DNA from: a virus
DNA length: 21,681 nucleotides
Strand: one strand, 5' to 3'
Virus record (IMG/VR): IMGVR_UViG_3300020370_000032
Location: 1 to 21,681 of that record
Every line of letters begins with the position of its first letter. Within the stretch, counting starts at the first letter, position 1. The notes under the pieces are model-generated. The model saw only the letters and a program-made list of their open reading frames with translations, did not search any database and was not told the origin of the DNA. This document shows, in pieces, positions 5,354-13,937 of this stretch. The position numbers were made by a program, and so were the translations under genes.

Positions 5354-7637
5354 AGGAAAACCAAACATGTATGCAGGAGGAGGCTTAATAAAGTCTCTGA
5401 GGAGTGCTCATGATCCTCATTTTAAATTAGAGGGTAGAGTTGGTGGGCTTGAAAAAGGATTGGTTATAGAAGTTGCTCAGTTACATAAGACATTAAGTAA
5501 GTCCTTTGCAATGCAGAGGAAGACTTTAGTACGAGTACTTGGTCTTGAGAAAAAAGTTGCTGAGTTAGAAGCACAGAAGGCACAAATAGCGGATGTAGTA
5601 GATGATATAATAGATGACGGAATAGATATAGATGATGAAGTACCTATACCTCAAGAAGTAGAAGGAGAACGACCAGCAGAAGGAGAAGTAGGTGGTGATG
5701 ATAAACCATCTAGTGGAGTAAGTACTTTAATTGATCCACCAAAAAGAATTAAGGTAAAAAGAAAAAAAATAAAGGCAGCAGATATAAAGAAAGGAACTGC
5801 ATTAGATAAGGACTTTGGTTCAAGAGTAATGGGTCAGGATGAGAAGGGAGAATATCTAAGTAAGGGAGAAAGAATAGCAAGATTTAAAGGAGAGAAATTT
5901 GATCCTGAAAGTGTTAAACCAGTTGAAGGAGATGGTGATTCTCAAAAGGATGCTCAAAACTCTAATCCATTTGCAGGTGTTGGTAGTACTTTAACAACTA
6001 TTGCAGATACTGTAGACTCGATCTATAAAACTCTACAAGATCAGTTTAAGTTGCAGGAGGATGCAAGTGATGATGCTAGAGTAAAGGGAGAAGAGGAAGA
6101 TGTAAAAGCAGCAGAGAAGGATTTAGAAAAGAAAGGTGGTCTTGGTCTTGGTAAAGGAATAAAAGATACTGCAGCGAAAGTCTTTAAACCTTTTATGAGT
6201 ATTTGGGATAGGTTTGTACAGTTCTTTGTTGCGATTGTAGCAGGTAAAACTATAATGAAAGCATTGGATTGGTTTGGTAATCCAGAGAATGCTTCTAAGG
6301 TTTCATCTATATTCAGATTCATAAAGGACTGGTGGCCAGTATTACTTGGTAGTCTTATGTGGTTCTTGCCAGGATTATTAGGTCCCGCAGGAATGGTAGC
6401 AGGTACTATTGTTTTGTTGATGTGGGGTGTTCCTAAGATACTTGATGCAGTTAAATTTGTGATGGGATTGCCAGGTCAGATTATGGACTGGATAACTGGG
6501 AAGGGAAATAAAGATCTTGAGAAAGTAGAGGAAGAAGCGGTTGCTGATGTAACAAAAGAAACAGGAGATGAATCACCTCCTATAGATCCGAAGGAGATTA
6601 TTCCAGATAAAGAACCAAAAGGATTTAATAAAGGTGGAGAAGTTCCTGGAGAAGGTAATAAGGATACTGTTCCTGCCATGCTTACTCCTGGTGAGTTTGT
6701 TATGACAAAGGGTGCTGTAAGTAAGTTTGGTGTTGATACTTTAGAAGGTATGAATGCTGCAGCAGGTGGAACTAACAAACCAAAGAAGGGTCGTCAATTC
6801 AATGAAGGTGGTGAGGCAAAAGCAGGTCAAGAATGGGGTGAGAATACGCAAGACTTGCAGAAATTAGTTGCTCCAGAACTTATGAAGTTTATGGAAACGC
6901 AAAATGCAGCAGTGGATGCAAATCCTGATGCTTATGGTGGTGTAAAATTGAAGATGGATAGGGATGGGAAGATGCCAAACTTTGGTGAGTTTATTATGAA
7001 CCAAGGTGAGGTTGCTTTTAATCAAGGACTTGAAATGCTTCAGACTAATGAGTCAGTAGAACCAGAAGTTAGAGAGGCACTTATTAAAAAGGCACTTTAT
7101 ATTAGGAGTGAGACATTAGATAATCCCAATTTTAAAGGAGATATTGCATTTGATATTAACAAAGATATTCCAGGTACAGCAGCAAATAGATTGTATATTA
7201 AAGCTCAGAACTCTCCTAAGAATGCAGCGATAATGGCAGGAATAGATCCAGCAGAGGTTGCAAGACTTTGGAATAGAAGGCAAATGAATAAGGGTGGTCT
7301 GGTTCAACATCTTAATGAAGGTGGTTTAGTTCAGAATATGTTTGGTGGTGCTAAGACTATGTTTAATATGCTACCACAAGTTAAAGCAGCGAAGTTTGTA
7401 GGTGGTAAAGCAAAGGATATGTTCAGTAGAGGTAAAGAGTTTGTTAGTAATGCATTTGATAAGTCTGTAAATATTCCTCCTCCTACATCTAATGATCAGA
7501 AGGTAACTATTATTCAGCAGACTAATACATCTTCTAAAGAACCATCTGAGTTGGGTGGATCAACTATTCCTGCTTTCCCTGTTGTTTATCCTGCAATGAA
7601 GAAGAATAAGCAGAAACTATTGGGGATTAGTGTATAA
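5346..7637 (+). CDS. Large tape-measure-like structural protein 1
   Basis: This 763-aa protein is a candidate tail tape measure or inner tail protein. Residues about 34-92 form a likely coiled coil (VAQLHKTLSKSF to LEKKVAELEAQ), followed by a very acidic stretch and a Lys-rich one (RIKVKRKKIK). Residues 285-310 (SIWDRFVQFFVAIVAGKT...) and about 329-370 (DWWPVLLGSLMWFLPGLLG...) are hydrophobic and could cross a membrane. Then come Gly-rich modules typical of tape measure and tail proteins: FNKGGEVPGEGNKDTVPAML (427-446) followed by TPGEFVMTKGAV, a second GEFIMNQGEV (547), and NKGGLVQHLNEGGLVQ (from about 648). Position directly behind gp26 and its frameshift partner is where a tape measure gene is expected. 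There is no own ribosome site; it overlaps the preceding frame by eight bases. T4 gp29 is the functional counterpart I would suspect, without visible sequence proof. Confidence 0.62.
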   Translation: MPKGKPNMYAGGGLIKSLRSAHDPHFKLEGRVGGLEKGLVIEVAQLHKTLSKSFAMQRKTLVRVLGLEKKVAELEAQKAQIADVVDDIIDDGIDIDDEVPIPQEVEGERPAEGEVGGDDKPSSGVSTLIDPPKRIKVKRKKIKAADIKKGTALDKDFGSRVMGQDEKGEYLSKGERIARFKGEKFDPESVKPVEGDGDSQKDAQNSNPFAGVGSTLTTIADTVDSIYKTLQDQFKLQEDASDDARVKGEEEDVKAAEKDLEKKGGLGLGKGIKDTAAKVFKPFMSIWDRFVQFFVAIVAGKTIMKALDWFGNPENASKVSSIFRFIKDWWPVLLGSLMWFLPGLLGPAGMVAGTIVLLMWGVPKILDAVKFVMGLPGQIMDWITGKGNKDLEKVEEEAVADVTKETGDESPPIDPKEIIPDKEPKGFNKGGEVPGEGNKDTVPAMLTPGEFVMTKGAVSKFGVDTLEGMNAAAGGTNKPKKGRQFNEGGEAKAGQEWGENTQDLQKLVAPELMKFMETQNAAVDANPDAYGGVKLKMDRDGKMPNFGEFIMNQGEVAFNQGLEMLQTNESVEPEVREALIKKALYIRSETLDNPNFKGDIAFDINKDIPGTAANRLYIKAQNSPKNAAIMAGIDPAEVARLWNRRQMNKGGLVQHLNEGGLVQNMFGGAKTMFNMLPQVKAAKFVGGKAKDMFSRGKEFVSNAFDKSVNIPPPTSNDQKVTIIQQTNTSSKEPSELGGSTIPAFPVVYPAMKKNKQKLLGISV

Positions 7638-9643
7638 TGGCTTGGGCAGCATTAGGTAAAAAATTAGCGACTGGAATGGTCAAAGGTAAGGCAAAGAAGA
7701 TTGCTGCTGATAAGTTATTGAATAGGAAAAAGAAGAAGACTGTTGCTAAAAGACCAACATTAGATGAACTGATCGCTGATGTTAGAGGTAGTGGAACAGA
7801 TCAAACAAAAGGTGGAGCACTTGCTGTTCGACCTACTACTTCTTTAGTACCTACTGCTCCTAGTAAGGCAATTACTAGTGGTGGAAGTGTTGGTGTTGAA
7901 GATACTCTTACTCGAATTAAAATAAAAGTTATTTCTATAGATCAGGTATTGAAGGGAACTCTTGCAGCAGAGAAGGCACGAAAGAAAGATGCAGAGACAG
8001 CACAAGAACAAGCAGAGCAAGCAGCAGCAGAAAAGAAATTAGAAACAAAACCAAAAAAGAAAAAGAAGAAGATGGGTATGAAAGCACCCAAACAAGTCTT
8101 AAGTCTTTGGGAGAGATTAAAGAAATTCTTTACTACTATAGTATTTGGTTATGTTGCACTGAAACTACTTCCTCTACTACCAAAGTTAATACCTATTGCT
8201 GAAGGTCTTTTTAAAGCAGTTGATGGTATTTTATGGATTGTTGGAAAGGGATTTGATATAGTAGCTACTGTTGTTGATTGGGGTTATAAACTCTATGACC
8301 TAGCAATGGGTTTCATTGGCAATGTAGTTGGTGAAGAGGGTATGAAGCATATTGAGTCCTTGATGGAGGGTCTCAATAGTTTGGTTAATGGATTCCTTAT
8401 GTGGAAGATATTTGGTAAGAAAATATTTGACTCAGTTCTTGCGAGTGTAAAGAGAGCATTTAGAATTGCTAGAGTAGTAGTTAAGAAAGCATTTAAATTT
8501 GCTAAGAATTTAGCAGGAAAGGGATTGAATCTTGTAAAAAATGTGGGTGGTAAAATACTTAATGTAGGAAAGAGTGTTCTTGGTAAGACTGCAAGCATTG
8601 CTGGTAAGGGTGCAAATATTATTAGTAAGGGTGCTGGTGTAGCAAAAGAAGTAGTGAAGAAAGGAGCAGCAAAGGTTGGTGGATGGGCAGTAAAAATATT
8701 TGGTAAGGCAGCAAAAGTTGTAGCACCTGCAATGAAAGCAGCAATGCCAGCAGTGAAGGGATTTGCTAAGAGGATACCAATTCTAGGACCATTGATTGTT
8801 GGTATTGTCTCCATGATGACTGGAGATCCACCAGGACAAGCAATGTTCAAAGCACTTGGTGCAGCAGTTGGTGGAGCACTTGGGACATTCATACCTGTTC
8901 CTGTTCTTGGTACATTGATCGGTGAAACGATTGGTGTGTATGGTGGTGATTTAATGTATAGTATGTTGTTTGGTGGTGGAGCAAAGGCAGTAGGAGAGAA
9001 AATTAAAGGAGATTTTAAACAGGTTCTTGATGGAGGTAAGCAAATACTTGATTGGATTAAGACTGGATTTAGTAGATTTATGGAAGGGTTACCAAAGAAT
9101 CCATTTAAATTGGGTGGTTTTATATTGAATCCTTTTAATATTGGTGACAAAGTTAATTTATTGCGTAGGGCATTATTCTCTAGAGAACCAATGAATCCTG
9201 AGAAGGATAAAAAGGATGATAAGGATACTTTGAAAGGAGAAGTAGATGGTAAGGAACCACCAAAACCAAAAACAGATAGAGGTGGAAAGGTTCAAACTAC
9301 TTCTAGTAAGAGTTTTAATTCTTTGGGAGAGTCTACTTATAAGATAAACGATCAAGTGGTTTCTAGTAAGGAATATGGTGAGTATCAAGATTTATCTAGA
9401 AAGGAAAGAATGAATTATGTTACAAAGGCAAAAGCTGATGCTAACAATATTCTTGCTACAAATAATAATATAAGAGATGGTATCAATAAGAGTGCATCTT
9501 ATGAGGAGGGTGCTGATACTGTTGTTGTTGTTCAACAGAAAACTGAGACACCTTTACCTCAGACTAGAAGGGATGAATTAGTTCTTTCTGGTGGCGGTGG
9601 AAGCACTGAGGATCCTTATGAGACCCTTGATGCAAATGGTTAA
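7637..9643 (+). CDS. Large tape-measure-like structural protein 2
   Basis: This 668-aa protein starts inside the stop of the previous gene (TAATG), so the two are translationally coupled. It opens with a basic segment, then an Ala/Glu/Lys-rich coiled coil (about residues 110-140) ending in a run of lysines. Residues 156-181 (SLWERLKKFFTTIVFGYVAL...) match residues 285-310 of the preceding protein. A hydrophobic region (VALKLLPLLPKLIP, ILWIVGKGFDIVATVVDW) follows, then a long amphipathic Lys/Gly/Val repeat-like stretch at about residues 280-375. Next comes a glycine-zipper-like segment (IPILGPLIVGIVSMM, GAAVGGALGTFIPVPVLG). The C-terminal 170 residues are polar and probably flexible. This build suits a tape measure that also acts at the host membrane; whether it or its neighbour sets tail length cannot be told from sequence. 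Confidence 0.6.
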   Translation: MAWAALGKKLATGMVKGKAKKIAADKLLNRKKKKTVAKRPTLDELIADVRGSGTDQTKGGALAVRPTTSLVPTAPSKAITSGGSVGVEDTLTRIKIKVISIDQVLKGTLAAEKARKKDAETAQEQAEQAAAEKKLETKPKKKKKKMGMKAPKQVLSLWERLKKFFTTIVFGYVALKLLPLLPKLIPIAEGLFKAVDGILWIVGKGFDIVATVVDWGYKLYDLAMGFIGNVVGEEGMKHIESLMEGLNSLVNGFLMWKIFGKKIFDSVLASVKRAFRIARVVVKKAFKFAKNLAGKGLNLVKNVGGKILNVGKSVLGKTASIAGKGANIISKGAGVAKEVVKKGAAKVGGWAVKIFGKAAKVVAPAMKAAMPAVKGFAKRIPILGPLIVGIVSMMTGDPPGQAMFKALGAAVGGALGTFIPVPVLGTLIGETIGVYGGDLMYSMLFGGGAKAVGEKIKGDFKQVLDGGKQILDWIKTGFSRFMEGLPKNPFKLGGFILNPFNIGDKVNLLRRALFSREPMNPEKDKKDDKDTLKGEVDGKEPPKPKTDRGGKVQTTSSKSFNSLGESTYKINDQVVSSKEYGEYQDLSRKERMNYVTKAKADANNILATNNNIRDGINKSASYEEGADTVVVVQQKTETPLPQTRRDELVLSGGGGSTEDPYETLDANG

Positions 9644-9667
9644 ATATAAGTACGGTGTAATAACAAA

Positions 9668-11038
9668 ATGAGCGACAAGATACTTACTGCAAGTGCAGAA
9701 GCAGCTACAATTAAATCCGTTAAAATCTTTTCAAATCTTGGTGGAAATAGGTCAGTAGATATTTCTGCTGGTATTACTTTGCTAATGTACTTTGAGAGTA
9801 TATTAGAGGATACTCTTAGAGCGACTATACGGTTTGTTGATTCAGGAGATTCTGCTAAGAGTGATGATGGTGGTAATAAAACAGTAAGAGAAGGTTTGCC
9901 TCTTGTAGGACAGGAAAGAGTTGAGATAGAATTTGAAGATAATAATGAAGTTGCTATAGGTGATTCTCCTAAACTTACTTTGTATGTTAATAAGATAACT
10001 CCAATAGACAGTGATACAAAGACTGAATTGATTCAGTTAGAGTTAGTATCAAAAGAGTTTATATTCAATGAAAAGATAAGAGTTAATACTAGGTTTGATG
10101 GTAAAATATCTGATCATATAGAAACTATACTTACTGATCAAACTTATCTTAGAAGTGAAAAGGAGTTGCACATAGAGGATACTGAGAATGAATTTAATTT
10201 CAATGGACATAATAAAAAACCATTCTATATGTTGAATGCATTATCTAAGAAGTCTGTGCCAGTAGGAAAAGGTGGTACGGCAGCAGGATTCTTTTTTTAT
10301 GAAACTTCTAATGGATTTAATTTTAAATCACTAGATGCTTTATTAGATCCTTCTAAGAATCCAAAAAAGAAATCTATCATTTATAATGAGACACCTGAAT
10401 CCAAAGGTCAGAATCTTCCTGAAGGATATGATATGAAGGCATTGGAATATGAATTAGATAATCGTGTTGATGTTCAGGAGAAATTGAGACTTGGTGCTTA
10501 TAGTAGTAAGATGATTTTATTTGATCCTTTTAATTGTTATTATGAAGTTCTTACTGATTCAGTAATAGAAAGTGGTGATGGAAAAGATACTGAACAATCT
10601 GCAGGTAAAGAATTACCTGTGTTGAATTCAGAATTTGATACTATCAATGATGGTGAGAATAAAGAGTTTAGTCGTACTACATACTTCCTAGTTGATCATG
10701 GATCATTACCTTCTGGAGATACATCTCAGCAAATTGATGATGCAGAGAAGCAGAATTTTGAGTATTTTAAAATAGCAAATCAATCTATTAGACGTTATAA
10801 TCAATTTTATGCATCAAAAGTCACGATTACCTTACCTGGAGACTTTTCATTACACGTAGGAGATGCTATATTTGTAGATGCACCTGGACTTACCGCAGAG
10901 AAAACTGGAGAAAACGACCAGCAAGCTGGTGGGATATATATTATAGCGGATTTATGCCACTATATGACTCCAAAAAATACCTATACTAAATTAAATTTGG
11001 TTAGGGATTCCTTTGGTAGAAAAGGTACAGCAAGCTAA
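9668..11038 (+). CDS. 27: Baseplate hub protein, gp27-like
   Basis: This 456-aa protein looks like the trimeric hub protein of contractile tails (T4 gp27, Mu gp44 type), which forms the ring between tail tube and spike. Support comes from beta-rich N-terminal segments (DISAGITLLMYFESILEDTL, then ATIRFVDSG), KLTLYVNKITPID, IQLELVSKEFIFNEKIRVNT, and FFFYETSNGFNFKSLDALL (a mid-protein block that occurs in many hub proteins). A C-terminal barrel-like stretch follows (SKVTITLPGDFSLHVGDAIF, then GGIYIIADLCHYMTPKNTYT). The 'GDF-LHVGD-I-VDAPG' block is typical for the barrels of such hubs. It precedes the gp5-like gene as expected for hub partners. It starts 24 bases after the previous stop; a TTAAATA lies at that stop, which only partly fits a late promoter. 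Confidence 0.68.
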   Translation: MSDKILTASAEAATIKSVKIFSNLGGNRSVDISAGITLLMYFESILEDTLRATIRFVDSGDSAKSDDGGNKTVREGLPLVGQERVEIEFEDNNEVAIGDSPKLTLYVNKITPIDSDTKTELIQLELVSKEFIFNEKIRVNTRFDGKISDHIETILTDQTYLRSEKELHIEDTENEFNFNGHNKKPFYMLNALSKKSVPVGKGGTAAGFFFYETSNGFNFKSLDALLDPSKNPKKKSIIYNETPESKGQNLPEGYDMKALEYELDNRVDVQEKLRLGAYSSKMILFDPFNCYYEVLTDSVIESGDGKDTEQSAGKELPVLNSEFDTINDGENKEFSRTTYFLVDHGSLPSGDTSQQIDDAEKQNFEYFKIANQSIRRYNQFYASKVTITLPGDFSLHVGDAIFVDAPGLTAEKTGENDQQAGGIYIIADLCHYMTPKNTYTKLNLVRDSFGRKGTAS

Positions 11039-11042
11039 TCTT

Positions 11043-11047
11043 AGGAG
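11043..11047 (+). promoter_or_regulatory. Ribosome binding site that decides the start of the His-rich gene
   Basis: AGGAG lies seven bases before the ATG at 11055, an ideal distance. The frame is open further upstream to an ATG at 11013, but that start has no such site and lies inside the end of the hub gene, so 11055 is chosen. Confidence 0.75.
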
Positions 11048-11054
11048 AAAACCT

Positions 11055-11318
11055 ATGACTATTAAACACAACTTAGATCACGAAGTTTATCTTGATCCTA
11101 AAGATGGTAAAGAGCATACTAATCATGGTATGCATGAATATACAAAAGAAGATTTAGAAAATGTTCATGCTGATTATGAGGTGTATCATAAGGATGATAA
11201 AGTAGATGCGAACGAAGGTAAGATCAATGATTATCATACACGTCATGAAGATAGTCATCTAGAAGTGTATTGTGACAATCATCCAGATGCAGACGAATGT
11301 AAGGTATACGACGATTAA
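11055..11318 (+). CDS. Small His/Asp-rich acidic protein with C-terminal Cys pair
   Basis: I do not recognise a named family. The 87-aa product has 11 histidines, many Asp and Glu, and two cysteines in the ending YCDNHPDADECKVYDD. I recall similar C-terminal endings (C...P...C-x-V-Y-D-D) in cyanophage proteins, but did not check this. The composition would suit metal binding or a flexible charged linker; there is no membrane segment or signal peptide. The gene sits between the two hub genes, four bases before the gp5-like start (stop TAA at 11316-11318, next ATG at 11322), and has one of the best ribosome sites of the block, so it is probably made in quantity with them. A role at the hub or spike is inference from position. 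Confidence 0.75.
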   Translation: MTIKHNLDHEVYLDPKDGKEHTNHGMHEYTKEDLENVHADYEVYHKDDKVDANEGKINDYHTRHEDSHLEVYCDNHPDADECKVYDD

Positions 11319-11321
11319 CCT

Positions 11322-13898
11322 ATGGATATCGGGGGATCATTATTTAATTCAGGATTTTTAGGTGCTGATTTCTTCTGGTGGGTCGGTCAGATTGCTGACG
11401 ATTCCACTTGGAGAGATAATATGTCTCCAGGTAAAGAAACTAATAAAGAAGCAGTTCCAGGTTGGGGTAGAAGATATAAAGTAAGAATCATGGGTCTCCA
11501 TGATAAGACTGTTCCTATTGATGAGGAACTTCCTTGGGCACAGATAATGTACCCAGTTACTGCTGGTGGAGGTCAGACCAGTTCATTCCAGACTGCAAAC
11601 CTCCGTCAAGGTAACTTTGTATTTGGATTCTTTTTAGATGGTAAAGATCAAAGTGTTCCTGTTATTATGGGAGTGCTTGGTAATAATGCTCAAACCATTT
11701 TAGATAATGATCAAGCTAGTGAGGATAGTAACTTAGGTCCAAGAAGTGGATATGGTGATGGTGCTGTTGCTAAACAAGGTGCTTCTAAAGAAAGAGTACC
11801 TGAGACCGATCTTGTTACTGAAAAACCAAAAACAAAAGAGGCAGCACAGGAAGAAGCAAATTCAACATTAGATACTAATCGGTTTGGTACTGCTCAAAAT
11901 AAACCAGTATCAAGAGAGCAACAAGCAGATATTGATCTTGCCAAATTGAAGGGTGAGGAGTTGGGATTAACAGGAGATGAATTATTTGAATACATTCAGA
12001 AACAAGTTAAGAAGGGTATTAAGAATAGAATTAAGAACGCAAATTCTATTCAAGCACCTAAAGCACCAGGAGCAACTAAAGAGAATGCAGATGCCATTCA
12101 TATGACAGGTGCTGCTGATGTTATAAGAGAAGAACTATATCAAAAATCTATTCCTTTAATGAAACCTGATGATCTTGTGGGGTCTTCTTTAAAATCAATG
12201 CAGATTGTTGTAGATAATCTTGCTATAGATGTTGATAAGCATTTAAAATCTTTGCAAGATGGTGGATATGTTGATGCGGTTTCTATGGGTAAAGACATAC
12301 GTAATTTAAAAGCAACACAAGCAAATGCTGCATGTGAAATGTCTAAGTATATGAAGATAATTTCTGATAAGATGATGGAATATGTTTCTAAAACTTTGAA
12401 TAAAGAGTTGTCAGATAAAGTTGCTAAGATGCCATCTAGTCAAAGGTGGATGATGGCAGACATGACTGAGATAACTGGTCAACAATTACTACAAAGTTAT
12501 AATCAGATTGCTGATAATATGTGTGGTACAGTTGAAAAGGTATTGGAAGATACTTTGAATACTTCAAAACTCATGGATCAAATTGATGGTATGTCTAATA
12601 GGTTAATCAATCAATCAATCACAGATCAGACTGGATTAACCTCAGATATAACCAAGGAAGATGAAATATTGGTTGAGGCAGAAAAGATTTTTAATAGAAT
12701 CAATGAGGTTTCTGAGTCTTCTGATGCGACTTTAGATGATATTGTCGATAGTTTAACAGATGATTCTGATGAACCAACTATTCCTAAAGTTCCTTCATGT
12801 TACGCAGAAGATTTAGCTGCAAAAGTTATATCAACTAATAGAAATTTAATTGATAAAGCAAATGATAATATCGTTAAGAGTATAAACTTTTTTATGGATG
12901 ACATGCAGAAGATGTTATTGAGAACTGGTGAGGTTGAGGACAGTGGTGAGGTTATACAAGGTCAGGTAATGTCTATTACTGATGCAGAAGTATTAGATCA
13001 AACTTTAGGTGGCACTAATTATCTTACTGCTACATCTGTTCCAACTGGGATCTTTGGTAATGTTAATCCAGGAATTACTACAAGTAAAGGTGAGGGATGT
13101 GTAGTTAATCTTACTGTATCCTCTGGTGGATTAGCAGGTTTTGGTGCAGCAGATGGTGCTAAACATTATGAGTGGATAAGTAGAGGAACTAATTATGTTA
13201 ATGGAAATCAAAATGCTGTTGTTTGTGATACCACTGGAATTGGTACTGGTATGATGATTAACATGACAGTTACGGGAGGAGAGATACAAACAGTAAGGGT
13301 TCATACAATAGGTACAGGATATAAGGTAGGTGATACTATTATGCCTCATATGCAAGGAGGAACGGGATCTATTGCAGGTAATGGTGGATTTAAGTTAACT
13401 ATGGTTGCAGGACCAGTAGATGCAGGTGGTATTGAAGTTATTAAAAAAGGAAAAGAGTATCAGGTGGGAGATGTTTTATTTGTTGATCAGACTAATTTTG
13501 GTGTTAAATCTACCAATGCAACATTTACTCTCACAGCTACTCAAGAAAAAACAAAGAAACAACTGAAAGGAACTGGTCAAAAGTTAGATGATATATTGGG
13601 ATCTATTGCTTCTCTTGGTGGTAATTTAACTCAAGCTCTTCAGTTTGAGAATATGACTGCAAATGTTTTTCCTTTTGAGTTACCACCTAATCAGGCAGTA
13701 TCTGATTTATATAAACTTGGTACTGGTGGTGCTGCACAATCAGATAAGGAGTTACCTAATATTGCAAACGTTGCAGGTAAGATAAAAGATACTGCTGTTG
13801 ATGCTCTTAGTGGGGTTCCATTTATAGAACCAACAATAGGAGAATTAGAATTGGATTTTGAAAAGGCAAAAGCTATAATCAACTCAAATAATACTTGA
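11322..13898 (+). CDS. 5: Baseplate hub protein gp5-like, OB fold without lysozyme domain
   Basis: Residues 17-122 look like the N-terminal OB-fold domain of T4 gp5: WWVGQIADDSTWRDN, RRYKVRIMGLHDK, ELPWAQIMYPVTAGG, GNFVFGFFLDGKDQSVPVIM, GVLGNN. The 'G-x-x-VRI-GLH' and 'LPWAQxxYPVT' blocks are characteristic. In T4 a lysozyme domain follows; here no Glu-Asp-Thr lysozyme pattern is seen. Instead residues about 130-260 are polar, about 260-560 are largely helical (for example SSLKSMQIVVDNLAIDVDKH and MMEYVSKTLNKELSDKVAKM), and about 590-740 are Gly/Thr-rich beta structure with GTGYKVGDTI (from about 663) and KGKEYQVGDVL (from about 710). A final 110 residues are mixed. Length is 858 aa. The beta-helix spike that T4 gp5 carries at its C terminus appears instead as a separate protein at 20081-20779. 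The hub role is well supported; the later domains are not recognised. Confidence 0.75.
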   Translation: MDIGGSLFNSGFLGADFFWWVGQIADDSTWRDNMSPGKETNKEAVPGWGRRYKVRIMGLHDKTVPIDEELPWAQIMYPVTAGGGQTSSFQTANLRQGNFVFGFFLDGKDQSVPVIMGVLGNNAQTILDNDQASEDSNLGPRSGYGDGAVAKQGASKERVPETDLVTEKPKTKEAAQEEANSTLDTNRFGTAQNKPVSREQQADIDLAKLKGEELGLTGDELFEYIQKQVKKGIKNRIKNANSIQAPKAPGATKENADAIHMTGAADVIREELYQKSIPLMKPDDLVGSSLKSMQIVVDNLAIDVDKHLKSLQDGGYVDAVSMGKDIRNLKATQANAACEMSKYMKIISDKMMEYVSKTLNKELSDKVAKMPSSQRWMMADMTEITGQQLLQSYNQIADNMCGTVEKVLEDTLNTSKLMDQIDGMSNRLINQSITDQTGLTSDITKEDEILVEAEKIFNRINEVSESSDATLDDIVDSLTDDSDEPTIPKVPSCYAEDLAAKVISTNRNLIDKANDNIVKSINFFMDDMQKMLLRTGEVEDSGEVIQGQVMSITDAEVLDQTLGGTNYLTATSVPTGIFGNVNPGITTSKGEGCVVNLTVSSGGLAGFGAADGAKHYEWISRGTNYVNGNQNAVVCDTTGIGTGMMINMTVTGGEIQTVRVHTIGTGYKVGDTIMPHMQGGTGSIAGNGGFKLTMVAGPVDAGGIEVIKKGKEYQVGDVLFVDQTNFGVKSTNATFTLTATQEKTKKQLKGTGQKLDDILGSIASLGGNLTQALQFENMTANVFPFELPPNQAVSDLYKLGTGGAAQSDKELPNIANVAGKIKDTAVDALSGVPFIEPTIGELELDFEKAKAIINSNNT

Positions 13899-13904
13899 TA
13901 AATA
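13897..13904 (+). promoter_or_regulatory. Late promoter before the 2044-aa gene
   Basis: GATAAATA fits the relaxed NATAAATA late promoter reported for T4-like cyanophages and differs from the T4 octamer at the first base. It overlaps the TGA stop (13896-13898) of the gp5-like gene and lies 33 bases upstream of the next ATG at 13938, much like the box before gene 26. Confidence 0.65.
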
Positions 13905-13937
13905 TCTAATATGTATTCTGACTATAGTATAGAATAG

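Noticed and set aside
8293-9150. Minus-strand 285-aa open frame opposite the second tape-measure-like gene
   Set aside because: It is Pro/Ala/Thr/Ile-rich low-complexity sequence produced by the Gly/Lys-rich codons of the real gene, without a ribosome site or promoter.
9640-9647. TTAAATAT at the stop of the second tape-measure-like gene as a late promoter
   Set aside because: It keeps only the TAAATA core and lacks the conserved upstream bases, so it is mentioned only as part of the stop-codon pattern.
11322-13898. Lysozyme domain in the gp5-like protein
   Set aside because: The expected Glu-8-Asp-5-Thr style catalytic pattern and flanking motifs are not found after the OB fold; the region is helical and polar.
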